Shown piece by piece: positions 7,918 through 16,201 of a DNA stretch of 64,000 nucleotides. Within the stretch, counting starts at the first letter, position 1; each line of letters opens with the position of its first letter. Made by a program: the position numbers and the translations under genes. The DNA comes from Homoserinibacter sp. YIM 151385 (GTDB lineage: Bacteria; Actinomycetota; Actinomycetes; Actinomycetales; Microbacteriaceae): contig NZ_CP115175.1 in assembly GCF_027912415.1 (NCBI RefSeq), forward strand, positions 1,612,001 to 1,676,000. The letters run 5' to 3'. Under the pieces are notes generated by a model, which searched no databases, had not been told where the DNA came from, and saw only the letters and a list, made by a program, of their open reading frames with translations.

Positions 7918-9278
7918 CGGGCGTCCTCCTCGCCGACCTTCGTCATGTCCGCGCGGTTGGTCTCGGGCGCGAGGAACGCGCAGACGCCGCCGATCACGAG
8001 GGAGCCGACCGTGATGAGGGCGATCGGCCACGGGTCGCCGTCGGTCGCGATGAGGAGCGCCGTCGAGAGCAGCGGCCACAGGCCGATGAGGATCGAGGGG
8101 ACCTGCGCCGCGAGGGAGACGCCCGTGTAGCGCACCTTCGTGCCGAACAGCTCGGAGAAGAAGGAGGGCTCGACGCCGTAGACGGCCCCGACGCCGATCG
8201 CGTAGGCGACCGCGTAGGCGACGTACATGAGCGGGATGCTGTCGGCCGACAGGATCCAGAAGAACGGGAACACGACGACGGCGCCCACGACCGCGCCGAT
8301 GATGAACACCGGGCGTCGGCCGATCCGGTCCGAGAGCTTGCCGAAGAAGAAGTAGGTGTAGATCGCGATCGCGGCCGCGATGGTCGACGCGATGAGCACG
8401 TGCGTGCGCGGGATGTCGGTGTAGCCGACCGCGAAGGTGAGGCCGATCGTGAGGATGATGTAGCCGAAGACCGCCTCGCCGAAGCGCATGCCCATCGCGA
8501 GCAGGAGCGGCTTCTTGAAGCGGCGGAACAGCTCCGTGATCGGCAGCTTCTCCTTCGGGGCGTCGGCGGCGGCCTTCGCCTCGAGCTGCTCCTGGGCGGC
8601 CTGGAAGGTCGGCGTCTCGGTGAGCTTGAAGCGGATGAAGAGGCCGACCGCGATGAGCACGGCGCTGAGCAGGAACGGCAGGCGCCAGCCCCAGCTGAGC
8701 AGCTGCTCGTCCGGCAGCGTGGAGACGAGCGCGAAGATGCTCGTCGAGAAGACGAGGCCGACGGCGTTGCCGATCTGGGGGAAGCTGCCGTAGGCGCCGC
8801 GCTTGCCCTCGGGCGCGTACTCGACGGCCACGAGCGAGGCGCCGCCCCACTCGCCGCCGACGCCGAAGCCCTGCACGAGACGCAGGAGGACGAGCAGGAT
8901 GGGCGCCGCGATGCCGATCTGCTCGGTCGTCGGGAGGAGCCCGATGAGGAAGGTCGAGATCCCCATCATCATGAGCGTGGTGACGAGCGCCGCCTTGCGG
9001 CCGAACTTGTCGCCGAAGTGCCCGAACACGATGCCGCCGAGCGGGCGGGCGAAGAAGCCGACGCCGAACACCGCGAAGGAGGCCAGGGTGCCGTAGATGG
9101 GGTCGCCGTCGCTCGGGAAGAACAGGCGCCCGAAGACGAGCGCCGAGGCGGTGCCGAAGATGAAGTAGTCGTACCACTCGACGGCGGTGCCGACGAGGCT
9201 CGCGACGGCGGCCCGCTTCGCGAGCTTCGTGCGCTCCTGCTGGGTCGCCGGGGGTGCGGCGGGGGTGCTGCTGGTCAT
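7914..9278 (-). CDS. MFS transporter, metabolite:H+ symporter (MHS) type
   Basis: 454 residues with about twelve hydrophobic segments. It starts with the MHS signature KRAAVASLVGTAVEWYDYF and has the MFS loop motif GHFGDKFGRKAA between segments 2 and 3. Members of this group (ShiA, ProP, KgtP, citrate carriers) take up organic acids or compatible solutes with protons. Here it most likely imports the acid degraded by the operon. It lies 97 bp downstream of the first hotdog gene and overlaps the second by 4 bp. The 9279-9375 gap carries a GAGACGAGGACGTCACC leader but no clear hairpin. Confidence 0.92.
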   Translation of the reverse strand: MTSSTPAAPPATQQERTKLAKRAAVASLVGTAVEWYDYFIFGTASALVFGRLFFPSDGDPIYGTLASFAVFGVGFFARPLGGIVFGHFGDKFGRKAALVTTLMMMGISTFLIGLLPTTEQIGIAAPILLVLLRLVQGFGVGGEWGGASLVAVEYAPEGKRGAYGSFPQIGNAVGLVFSTSIFALVSTLPDEQLLSWGWRLPFLLSAVLIAVGLFIRFKLTETPTFQAAQEQLEAKAAADAPKEKLPITELFRRFKKPLLLAMGMRFGEAVFGYIILTIGLTFAVGYTDIPRTHVLIASTIAAAIAIYTYFFFGKLSDRIGRRPVFIIGAVVGAVVVFPFFWILSADSIPLMYVAYAVAYAIGVGAVYGVEPSFFSELFGTKVRYTGVSLAAQVPSILIGLWPLLSTALLIATDGDPWPIALITVGSLVIGGVCAFLAPETNRADMTKVGEEDAR

Positions 9279-9375
9279 GGTGACGTCCTCGTCTCCGTGA
9301 TGATCCGGTGGATGGATGCGGTGGGTTCGGTGCGGCGGCGGGTGCCGCCTGGGTCGCCGCGGTGCGGCGGCACGC

Positions 9376-10326
9376 TCAGGCGAGCGTGCTCGGTCGGGCC
9401 GCGTCCTCGGAGATCTCCGCGGAGGCCCAGCCGACGGCGGTGCGGGTGCCGTCGGCCTTGTCGATCCAGACCTCGAGCTCGAGGCGGCCGTCCTGCTCGC
9501 CGACGACGGCGCCGGAGGTCGTGAGCTCCTCGCCGACGTAGGCGGGCGAGATGAAGCGCATGTCGATCTCGCCGCTCGTGAACCAGCTCGCGCCGAAGAC
9601 GTCGACGAGGTTGGCGAGCACGTGGCCGGTCTGCTGCTGCGCCTGCACGATGGTGCGGTCGAGGCCGGACTCGGCGGCCTTCGCGAGGCTCGTGTGGACG
9701 TTCGCGTAGCCCTTGCCGGCCCAGGAGAAGACCGACATCTGGTCCTGCGTGAAGCGGGTGGTGCGGCTCGGGATGCCGGCGCGCTCGGGCAGGCCGTGCG
9801 CGGCCCGCTCGACGACGGGCAGCGCGGCGTCGACCGTGCCGAGCACGGTGCGCGAGCGCTGCTCGCCGGCGGAGCGCCCCTTGCCGACGACCTCGCCGGC
9901 GACTGTGCGCATGATCTCCTTGCCGACGTGCTCGACGAGCACCCGGCCGTCCTCGCCCCGCGCGGTCGCCTCGAGGGTGACGTAGCCCTGGCCGCGGCGC
10001 TCGACCTTCTCGGTGTAGGCGCCCTCGATGACGACGGTCTCGCCGAGGCGGACGGGGGCGTGGAAGCGGAGGCGCTCGTGGGTGTGGAGGCCCTGTGCGG
10101 TGTTGCCGTCGTACTTGTCGTAGAAGAGGAAGAGGAGGTCGTTGGCGAGCACGAGCGGATGGCCGACGGGGCCGCCGAACGGCGAGTCGACGAGGTACCA
10201 GTCGCGCAGCTCGTCCTGCGCGTAGGCGTAGTCGAGGATCTTGCGCCGGTCCACCTCGACGGTCACCGGGCCGAAGGCCTCGGGGATCTCGACGAGCTCG
10301 TAGCGGGCTTCCTTGAGGGACGTCAT
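9376..10326 (-). CDS. MaoC-like hotdog protein (FAS1-like dehydratase domain), first gene of the catabolic operon
   Basis: 316 residues, paralogous to the hotdog gene at 6916-7917 and with the same two-half layout: an N-terminal half with THERLRFHAPVRLGE and VERRGQGYVTLEA, and a C-terminal half with FTQDQMSVFSWAGKGYANVH and the closing strand RTAVGWASAEIS. Probable role: hydration or dehydration of an acyl-CoA. It is preceded by a good ribosome site (GGAGGAG, 5 nt before ATG). The GntR-type palindrome lies about 50 bp upstream of the start, so this gene defines the 5' end of the regulated operon. Two dissimilar hotdog genes in one operon suggest a heterodimeric hydratase, or an additional thioesterase or dehydratase step. 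Confidence 0.82.
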   Translation of the reverse strand: MTSLKEARYELVEIPEAFGPVTVEVDRRKILDYAYAQDELRDWYLVDSPFGGPVGHPLVLANDLLFLFYDKYDGNTAQGLHTHERLRFHAPVRLGETVVIEGAYTEKVERRGQGYVTLEATARGEDGRVLVEHVGKEIMRTVAGEVVGKGRSAGEQRSRTVLGTVDAALPVVERAAHGLPERAGIPSRTTRFTQDQMSVFSWAGKGYANVHTSLAKAAESGLDRTIVQAQQQTGHVLANLVDVFGASWFTSGEIDMRFISPAYVGEELTTSGAVVGEQDGRLELEVWIDKADGTRTAVGWASAEISEDAARPSTLA

Positions 10327-10375
10327 CGTCGCTCCTCCATCGGGTCGGTGCGGTGTTCCACGTCGTCGAGAGAAT

Positions 10376-10393
10376 TTGTCTAGACAACTAGAC
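10376..10393. promoter_or_regulatory. Putative GntR/HutC-type operator with an additional half-site
   Basis: TTGTCTAGACAA (10376-10387) is a perfect 12-bp palindrome followed by CTAGAC, so on the minus strand GTCTAG occurs twice in tandem. HutC-subfamily GntR proteins bind GT-n-TA-n-AC sites, and this fits exactly. It lies about 50 bp before the first operon gene and is probably read by the regulator encoded at 3253-3969. Confidence 0.65.
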
Positions 10394-10406
10394 GATGACG
10401 ATACGG

Positions 10407-10441
10407 CGACGGCCGCCGGGTGTCAAGCCCGGCGGCCGTCG
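10407..10441 (-). terminator. Hairpin after the nicotinamidase gene
   Basis: A 14-bp perfect GC-rich stem (10407-10420 with 10428-10441) with loop TGTCAAG, 33 bp past the nicotinamidase stop and upstream of the catabolic operon promoter. No U-tract follows, so it is factor-assisted or functions as a barrier. Confidence 0.65.
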
Positions 10442-10473
10442 ATGCTCCGATGCGCGCGTCGAGCGCGGCGCGC

Positions 10474-11052
10474 TCAGCCCGGCACGACCTCCCCGCCGGC
10501 CGCCCGGATCTCCTCGAGGGCGGCCGCGCTCGACACCGGCGCGACGCCCGCGACGAACTGCTCCAGCACCCGCACCCCGCGGCCGGCCGCGAGGGCGTCG
10601 AGCGCCGAGGCGCGCACGCAGTGGTCCGTCGCGATCCCCACGACGTCGACCTCGTCGATGCGGCGGTCCTCGAGCTCCTCGAGCAGCGTCCTGCCCGCAT
10701 CCGTCGTGCCCTCGAAGATCGAGTACGCGGGCGCGCCCTGGCCCTTGCGCACGTGGACGTCGACGCGGCTCGTGTCGAGCGCCGGGTGGTACTCCGCCCC
10801 CGGCGTGCCCGCCACGCAGTGCACCGGCCAGGTGTCGACGAAGTCGGGCGCGGCATCGACCGCGAAATGGCCGCCGTTGTCGTTCCCGCCGTCGTGCCAG
10901 TCGCGGGAGGCGACCACGAGCTCGTAGCGGTCCGGCGCCGCCTCGAGGAGCCGGGTCACGCGGGCCGCGACCTCGGCGCCGCCCTCCACCCCGAGGGCGC
11001 CGCCCTCCGTGAAGTCGTTCTGCACGTCGATGATGAGGAGCGCGCGGGCCAT
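10474..11052 (-). CDS. pncA: Nicotinamidase / isochorismatase-family hydrolase
   Basis: 192 residues. It hydrolyses nicotinamide to nicotinate in NAD salvage, in the cytosol. The catalytic triad is visible: Asp in LLIIDVQNDF, Lys in VHVRKGQ, and the nucleophilic Cys in GIATDHCVRASALDA. The metal-site pattern DWH...H is in SRDWHDGGNDNGGH, and the VPGTPGAEYHP-like stretch (VAGTPGAEYHPAL) is typical of PncA rather than other isochorismatases. The start at 11052 (ATG) is preceded by GGAGGCGGC. The ORF could extend 37 codons upstream, but that part is not family-like. Monocistronic, closed by the hairpin at 10407. Confidence 0.92.
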   Translation of the reverse strand: MARALLIIDVQNDFTEGGALGVEGGAEVAARVTRLLEAAPDRYELVVASRDWHDGGNDNGGHFAVDAAPDFVDTWPVHCVAGTPGAEYHPALDTSRVDVHVRKGQGAPAYSIFEGTTDAGRTLLEELEDRRIDEVDVVGIATDHCVRASALDALAAGRGVRVLEQFVAGVAPVSSAAALEEIRAAGGEVVPG

Positions 11053-11110
11053 GCCGCCTCCGTCCGGCTCGGCGCCGCGAGACGCGACGCGGTGATCAGG
11101 GTGCTTCCGC

Positions 11111-12961
11111 TCAGTACCTCGCGAGGCGCTCGCCGCAGGCGGCCACCCGGGCGACCACCGCATCCAGCGCCGTGCGCGTCGAGTCGTTGACGCCCTCGCC
11201 CGAGGCCGTCAGCGAGAAGGTCAGCTGGGTGCCGTCGTCGGCTTCGATCCAGCCCGTCAGGCTCGTCGCGCCGGCGTTGCTGCCGCTCACCGCCGTGACC
11301 TTCCCGCGGGCGCTCGCCGCATCCCCGCCGAAGCGCTGCGCGAGCAGTCCCGACTCCCCCGCGACCGACATCGCGTCGCGCACCACCGCGAGCTGCTGAC
11401 GGCCCTCGCGCACGTCGACCATGAGCTCCGCCAGCGCCGTCGGCTGCACCCGGTTCTCGCCGCTGCGCCCCGAGCCGTCGCGGATCGACAGGCCCTCCGT
11501 GTCGGCGCCGTAGGTCGCGAGCGCCGAGGAGGCGGAGGCCGCGAGCGAGCCCGAGGCGCCGTCGCCGCCCGACTCGACCGAGGCGATCCGCGCCAGCATC
11601 TCGGCGAGCGTCTCGTCGCCCGACTGGAGCATCTGCGTCACGAGGCGGTTGAGCGGCTGCGAGGAGACCTCGCCGAGGAGGGTCGCGCCGTCCGCGGCCT
11701 CCCCGCCCGCCACCTCGACGTCGTCCGCGAGGACGCCCGCGCCGTCCGCCGCGCGGAGGGCGTCGAGGAAGGCCTGGCCGGCGCGCGCCGCCGGGTCGTC
11801 GGAGCGCGGGCTCGACGCCTTCGCGGGGTCCTCGCGGTCGCCGTCGACCTGCAGCGGGCTCGGGAGCGACACCCGCCCCTGCGCCGTCGCGTCGCTCGGC
11901 CAGCCGCCGGGGGCCGTGGCCTCGGACCAGTAGCTCGTGTCGAGCGAGACCCGCTCGATCTGCTGCTCGGGATGCCGCTGCGCGAAGGCGGAGACGGCCT
12001 GCTCGGCGAGATCGGACAGCTTCGGGGCACCCTGGTAGACGCCCTCCTGGCTGCCCGGAAGGCGGCTCAGGGTCGCGTCGCCGCGCCCGACGAGCACGAT
12101 CTCGCCCTCCTCGACGCCGTCCGTGACGCGCGTCGAGATCTGGAAGGTCGGCCCCATGACCGCGAGGGCGGTGGATGCCGTGACCAGCTTCACGGCGGCG
12201 GGCGAGTTCACGGGCTCCTCGCCGTCGATCGAGAGGAGCGGGTCGCCGTCGGCGTCGAGCACGACGCCCGAGAGGGTCTTCAGCGCGTCGGCGCCGCGCT
12301 GCGCCGCGATCGAGCAGGTGCTGATCGGCACGGCGCCGGGGGCGCCGTCCGGGGCGCGGCGCTCCGCGACCGGCTCCTCGCCGACCGTCGGCGCGCCGGG
12401 CGCCGCCGTCGCCGCGCCGATCGCCGAGCCGAGCGCGAAGGAGCCGGTCGCGAGGAGCAGGAAGGCGAGGCCGAGCGCGCCCGCGAGCCAGGCCCTCGGG
12501 TTGCGGCGGACCATCGCGGCGATGCCGGCGACGGGCCCGTCGCCCCCGCCGCGCGGCGGACCGGGCACGTCGATCTCGGGCGGCGCGGGTGCGGGGGCCA
12601 TCGCCGCCGGCTCGAGGAAGGCGGTGGGGAACGGGGACTCGACGGGCTCGGGGCGGCGGGCGAAGACCTCGGTGGCGTCGGCGGGCCCCTCCGGGAACGC
12701 GGTCGTCGGGGCGTCGGAGGCGGCGGGCTCGGCGGGGGCGGCGAAGGCCTGCGTCGGCGCGGGCTCGGCTGGCGCAGCGGACTCGGCCGGCGCAGCGGGC
12801 TCGGCGGGCGCGTCGCTCAGCCGAGCCGCATCCGGGCCGGCGATGATCGAGGTGAAGGTCTCCGGCTCGACGGGCGGCTGAGCTTCCTGCTCCTCGCGCG
12901 CCGCCCGCTCGGCCGCATCGCGCGCCTCACGGCGCGACATGGGCTGCTCGTCGTCGGTCAC
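11111..12961 (-). CDS. S13 (PBP4/DacB)-like membrane protein lacking the catalytic motifs
   Basis: 616 residues. A long Pro/Ala/Glu-rich cytoplasmic part (1-155) is followed by one membrane segment (about 158-185, WLAGALGLAFLLLATGSFALG) and an outside domain (about 215-616) with the fold order of D-Ala-D-Ala carboxypeptidase DacB: LSGVVLDADGDPLLS, NSPAAVKLVTASTAL, VLVGRGDATLS, LNRLVTQMLQSGDETLAEML, SGSNAGATSLTGW. All three penicillin-binding motifs are broken. SxxK reads A255-A-V-K, SxN reads G448-D-E, and KTG reads V558-S-G. The protein is therefore probably not an active peptidase and may bind peptidoglycan or act as a scaffold. The GTG at 12961 gives the longest acceptable start; ATG at 12940 is an alternative. 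It follows the Gfo/Idh/MocA gene after 9 bp and may be co-transcribed. Confidence 0.8.
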   Translation of the reverse strand: MTDDEQPMSRREARDAAERAAREEQEAQPPVEPETFTSIIAGPDAARLSDAPAEPAAPAESAAPAEPAPTQAFAAPAEPAASDAPTTAFPEGPADATEVFARRPEPVESPFPTAFLEPAAMAPAPAPPEIDVPGPPRGGGDGPVAGIAAMVRRNPRAWLAGALGLAFLLLATGSFALGSAIGAATAAPGAPTVGEEPVAERRAPDGAPGAVPISTCSIAAQRGADALKTLSGVVLDADGDPLLSIDGEEPVNSPAAVKLVTASTALAVMGPTFQISTRVTDGVEEGEIVLVGRGDATLSRLPGSQEGVYQGAPKLSDLAEQAVSAFAQRHPEQQIERVSLDTSYWSEATAPGGWPSDATAQGRVSLPSPLQVDGDREDPAKASSPRSDDPAARAGQAFLDALRAADGAGVLADDVEVAGGEAADGATLLGEVSSQPLNRLVTQMLQSGDETLAEMLARIASVESGGDGASGSLAASASSALATYGADTEGLSIRDGSGRSGENRVQPTALAELMVDVREGRQQLAVVRDAMSVAGESGLLAQRFGGDAASARGKVTAVSGSNAGATSLTGWIEADDGTQLTFSLTASGEGVNDSTRTALDAVVARVAACGERLARY

Positions 12962-12970
12962 CGGCCCATG

Positions 12971-13960
12971 CTAGCTGGCGACATCTGACGGGTAGGTGAG
13001 CCCGATCTGGCGGCGGATCTCGTCGAGGGTCCGCATGATGCCGACGCTCTGGCGCCCGGACATGAGCGGCGAGGTCGTGTGCCCCTCCCGCACCAGCCGC
13101 TCGATCTCGAGCGCCTCGAACTGCATCCCGCGCCCCTCGATGCGCGACTCGTAGGCCTCGAGCACCTCGCCGTCCGTCGCGATGAGTCGGAAGGAGGTCG
13201 GCTGGTACCAGGTGTCGTCGATCTCGATGCGCGCGCGCGTGCCCGTGATCGACGCGGTGTTCGGGCTCCGCGCGTCGAGCACGGTGTGCACGAGGGCGAC
13301 CGCGCCCTCCGCATTGCGGAGGAGGACGGCGGTCGAGCCGTCGACGCCGGTCGGCGTCCTGGTGGCCGTCGCGTGGACCTCGACCGGCTCGCCGAGCACA
13401 TCCCACGCGAAGGACACCGGGTAGATGCCGAGGTCGAGGAGCGCCCCGCCGCCGAGCTCCGGGTTCTGGAGGCGATGCTCCGGGTCGGTCGGGAGCGACT
13501 GCCCGTGGTCGGCGATGACGGCGCGGATCTCGCCGAGGGCCCCCTCGGCGAGGAGCTCGCGGATGCGGACCATGTGCGGCAGGAACCGCGTCCACATCGC
13601 CTCCATGACCACGAGGCCCGTCTCGATGCCGAGGTCGACGAGCCGCGCGGCCTCCGCCTCGTTCATCGTGAACGCCTTCTCGACGAGCACGTGCTTGCCG
13701 CCGCGCAGCGCGAGCTCCGCGTCCGCCGCGTGCATGGGATGCGGCGTCGCGACGTAGATCACGTCGACCTCCGGGTCGGCGGCGAGCGCCTCGTAGGAGC
13801 CGTGCGCGCTCGGCACCCCGAACTCCTCGGCGAAGGCGCGGGCGCGGTCCTCGCCGCGCGAGCCGACCGCCTGCACGGTCAGTCCCGCATCCAGCAGGTC
13901 GCGGGTGAAGGTCCGGGCGATGCCGCCCGTCCCGAGGATGCCCCATCGCAGCGTCGTCAT
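12971..13960 (-). CDS. Gfo/Idh/MocA-family NAD(P)-dependent oxidoreductase
   Basis: 329 residues. The N-terminal Rossmann domain (1-120) starts RWGILGTGGIARTF and has the family's VDVIYVATPHPMHA and the catalytic-lysine motif GKHVLVEKAFTMN. The C-terminal alpha/beta domain (about 130-325) includes GGGALLDLGIYPVSFA. Relatives oxidise or epimerise sugars, inositols or trans-dihydrodiols; the exact substrate cannot be inferred. A TAGCGT box ends 6 nt before the ATG and there is no proper ribosome site, so translation is probably leaderless. It is followed after 9 bp by the S13-like gene. Confidence 0.92.
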   Translation of the reverse strand: MTTLRWGILGTGGIARTFTRDLLDAGLTVQAVGSRGEDRARAFAEEFGVPSAHGSYEALAADPEVDVIYVATPHPMHAADAELALRGGKHVLVEKAFTMNEAEAARLVDLGIETGLVVMEAMWTRFLPHMVRIRELLAEGALGEIRAVIADHGQSLPTDPEHRLQNPELGGGALLDLGIYPVSFAWDVLGEPVEVHATATRTPTGVDGSTAVLLRNAEGAVALVHTVLDARSPNTASITGTRARIEIDDTWYQPTSFRLIATDGEVLEAYESRIEGRGMQFEALEIERLVREGHTTSPLMSGRQSVGIMRTLDEIRRQIGLTYPSDVAS

Positions 13961-13966
13961 GCCCTC

Positions 13967-13972
13967 ACGCTA
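13967..13972 (-). promoter_or_regulatory. Putative -10 box, leaderless start at 13960
   Basis: TAGCGT on the minus strand, 6 nt before the ATG of the Gfo/Idh/MocA gene. Inferred from motif and spacing. Confidence 0.45.
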
Positions 13973-14013
13973 TCGGGATCCGGCCGCCGCATCCCCGTTC
14001 TCCGGGAGGGGTC

Positions 14014-14820
14014 TCAGCAGCCGCCCCAGCGGGCGGCGGCGCGCGTGAAGGAGGCGGGCTCGTCCGGGACGCCGCCGTGCGACATCGCGAAGTACACGCA
14101 GGCGCCCGCGGGCGAGGGGCCGGGGCGGTAGAGCGACGCGCGGTGCGCGGCCGAATCCCACCACTTCTGCGCGACCGTCGCCCCCGAGTTGCCGGAGCCG
14201 CCCGCGAGATTGCCGTCGCAGCCGACGCTCGGCGTGCCGTCGCTGCGCCGCGAGCCCATGTGGCCCCACGCGCTCATCGGGTCGGTGCTCGGATCCTCGG
14301 CCATCCAGAAGAGGCGCTGCTCCATGCAGGCGTCGTAGCGGATGCTCGACATCGGGAACGGCTGGAGGCAGTTCGCGACGCGGATCGCGTTGTAGGCCTG
14401 CGCGAAGGCCGCGAGGTCGCCGGCCGTCGTGCCGCCGACGCCGAGGGGGCTCCGCGCGCCGGGCGCGCCGGGCGCGCCGCCGCCCGGCATCCCCGGGCAT
14501 CCGCCGGCGGGCGGCTGGGCGAGGGCGCCGCCGCCCGCGGGCGGCTCGGGCGTCGGGGCGGGGAGGGGCTGCTGCGCGAGGTGCTCGGTGTCGCGGCCCG
14601 TCGCCGGCTCGGCCGTCGGCGTCCCCGCCGCGCGCGCCTCGGCACCCTCGATCGAGGCGGCAGCGTGGATGCCGGCGAGCGGACGAGACGGGTCGAGAGC
14701 GGCTCCGGCGGTCGAGGCCGACGCGGGCCGGAGGAAGGACGGGCCGCCGCCGCCCGCAAAGGGCAGGATCACGGCGAGGGCGATCGCGAAGACCGCTCCC
14801 AGCCCGATGATGCGGCGCAT
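14014..14820 (-). CDS. Secreted CAP/SCP-like protein
   Basis: 268 residues. A signal peptide (about 1-36: MRRIIGLGAVFAIALAVILPFAG) is followed by a low-complexity Pro/Ala/Gly linker (about 40-135) and a C-terminal domain resembling the CAP (SCP/PR-1) fold. CAP-like marks are FAQAYNAIRVANCLQPF at its start, a central DPMSAWGHMGSRRSDG loop, and the terminal WWDSAAHRASLYRP, which matches the usual W..S..HR..L pattern. Several cysteines (positions in VANC, DAC, GC, GAC, GGC) suggest disulfides. The function of bacterial CAP proteins is mostly unknown; the location is the cell exterior. Standalone gene. The 162-bp stretch before it (14821-14982) has no gene that I can support. Confidence 0.75.
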   Translation of the reverse strand: MRRIIGLGAVFAIALAVILPFAGGGGPSFLRPASASTAGAALDPSRPLAGIHAAASIEGAEARAAGTPTAEPATGRDTEHLAQQPLPAPTPEPPAGGGALAQPPAGGCPGMPGGGAPGAPGARSPLGVGGTTAGDLAAFAQAYNAIRVANCLQPFPMSSIRYDACMEQRLFWMAEDPSTDPMSAWGHMGSRRSDGTPSVGCDGNLAGGSGNSGATVAQKWWDSAAHRASLYRPGPSPAGACVYFAMSHGGVPDEPASFTRAAARWGGC

Positions 14821-14982
14821 CCTGGCACCCCCCGGTGGACATCCCCTGGCGGAACCCCTCAGAACCGCCTGCTCATCAGGCTATTCCGCTCGAGCTCGCC
14901 GACGCGACGGTTCCTCCCCCGCTCTGGGGCCGCCCTCAGGGTCGGCGCCGGGGCCCGGCCGCCGTGCCCCCGGGCTCGCCGA

Positions 14983-16065
14983 TCACCGTCGGACGCGCAG
15001 CCCCTGGAGTGCCGCGAGCTCCTCGATCGCCCCCTCCACCTCCTCGCGCTCGGAGGCGCCGAGTGGCGTGTCCTCGTGGACGGCGGCGACCCGGAGCACG
15101 CCCGCGCTCCGATCGGCGCGGGCGTCGAGCTTGCCGACGAGCCGGTCGCCGAGCAGGATCGGCAGCGCGAAGCCGCCCCAGCGCCGCACCGCCTTCGGCT
15201 TGTACATCTCGAGCGCGTACTCGTAGCCGAAGACGGGCTCGAGGCGCTCGCGGTCGACGACGAGCCGGTCGAACGGCGAGAGGATCGCGGCGCGGCGCCG
15301 GCGGAACGGCCGGCCAAGCTGCGCGGGGTCGACGCGCCAGCGCCCCGGCACCCCGTCGATCTCCGCGAGCTCGCCGACCGGGTAGGCGTCGCGGAGCGTG
15401 TGGTGGAGGGCGGCCGTGCTGTCGCGGAGGAGGCCGGATGCCGCGAGGAACCGCTCGGCGCGGCGGCGGCGGGCCTCCTCGAGCGGCACCGCGACCGTGT
15501 CGGAGGGGTAGACGCGCTCGGCGATGTCCCAGACGCGGAGTCGTCCGACGCGCCCGACGACCGCGAGATCACCCTGCACGTGCATGAGCTGGAGCATCTG
15601 CGTCGCGTTGCGGTCGTCGGTCCAGCCGGTAGACGGCCACGGCACGACCGCCTCGTCGGGGATCTCGCGCGAGGTCAGCGGGCCGAGGTCGGCAATCCGG
15701 TCGAGGATCCCCTGCCGGAACGGCTCGTTCGCCTCCACCCAGCGCTGCGCCTGCCCGCCCTCGACGTCGAGGCTCATGCCGGCGAGGTGGAGCCCCAGCT
15801 CCGACATCGGATGCAGCACCCAGTCGCGCTCGAAGAGCCGCCCGGCCGCGAGTGCGCGGTCGGCCTGCCCGAGCCGGTAGTCGCGGCCGAGGCGCGTGGC
15901 CGCGATGTGGTCGGCGGCGGGCGCGACCGTCGTCGTCAGCTCGACGCGGAGACCCGCGAGGGCACCGGCGAGCTCCACGAGCTCGCCCGGCGGCTCGTCA
16001 TCGAGGCCGGCGGCGCGCACGGCGATGCGCCGCGCCTCGTCCCGATCCAGCCGCACGATGCCCAC
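14983..16065 (-). CDS. Winged-helix DNA-binding protein (HTH_42, AlkZ/YcaQ-like)
   Basis: 360 residues. The architecture matches HTH_42 proteins such as AlkZ and YcaQ, DNA glycosylases that remove bulky or crosslinked bases. Seen: LGRDYRLGQADRALAAGRLFERDWVLHPMSE in pieces near 80-120, the wing helix ATQMLQLMHVQGDLAVVGRVGRLRVW-like region around 180, and the C-terminal LSPFDRLVVDRERLEPVFGYEYALEMY segment that is very typical of the family. The N-terminal QxQ/QxD catalytic motif of AlkZ is not evident, so enzymatic activity is uncertain. GTG start at 16065 with TAGCCT 6 nt before it, probably leaderless. The 136-bp gap to tRNA-Thr holds nothing recognisable. Confidence 0.8.
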   Translation of the reverse strand: MGIVRLDRDEARRIAVRAAGLDDEPPGELVELAGALAGLRVELTTTVAPAADHIAATRLGRDYRLGQADRALAAGRLFERDWVLHPMSELGLHLAGMSLDVEGGQAQRWVEANEPFRQGILDRIADLGPLTSREIPDEAVVPWPSTGWTDDRNATQMLQLMHVQGDLAVVGRVGRLRVWDIAERVYPSDTVAVPLEEARRRRAERFLAASGLLRDSTAALHHTLRDAYPVGELAEIDGVPGRWRVDPAQLGRPFRRRRAAILSPFDRLVVDRERLEPVFGYEYALEMYKPKAVRRWGGFALPILLGDRLVGKLDARADRSAGVLRVAAVHEDTPLGASEREEVEGAIEELAALQGLRVRR

Positions 16066-16071
16066 GACCCG

Positions 16072-16077
16072 AGGCTA
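16072..16077 (-). promoter_or_regulatory. Putative -10 box, leaderless GTG start at 16065
   Basis: TAGCCT on the minus strand with a 6-nt spacer to the GTG start codon. Inferred. Confidence 0.4.
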
Positions 16078-16201
16078 GCCCCGCCCGCCGACACCCTCCG
16101 GCGTCGCGCGCCCCCCGCATCCGCGGCGAGCGCACCCCGCGCGCCGGACCCCGCCGTCCACGACTCGCGCCGCAGCAGCGGCGGCGCGACAGAAGGTACA
16201 G

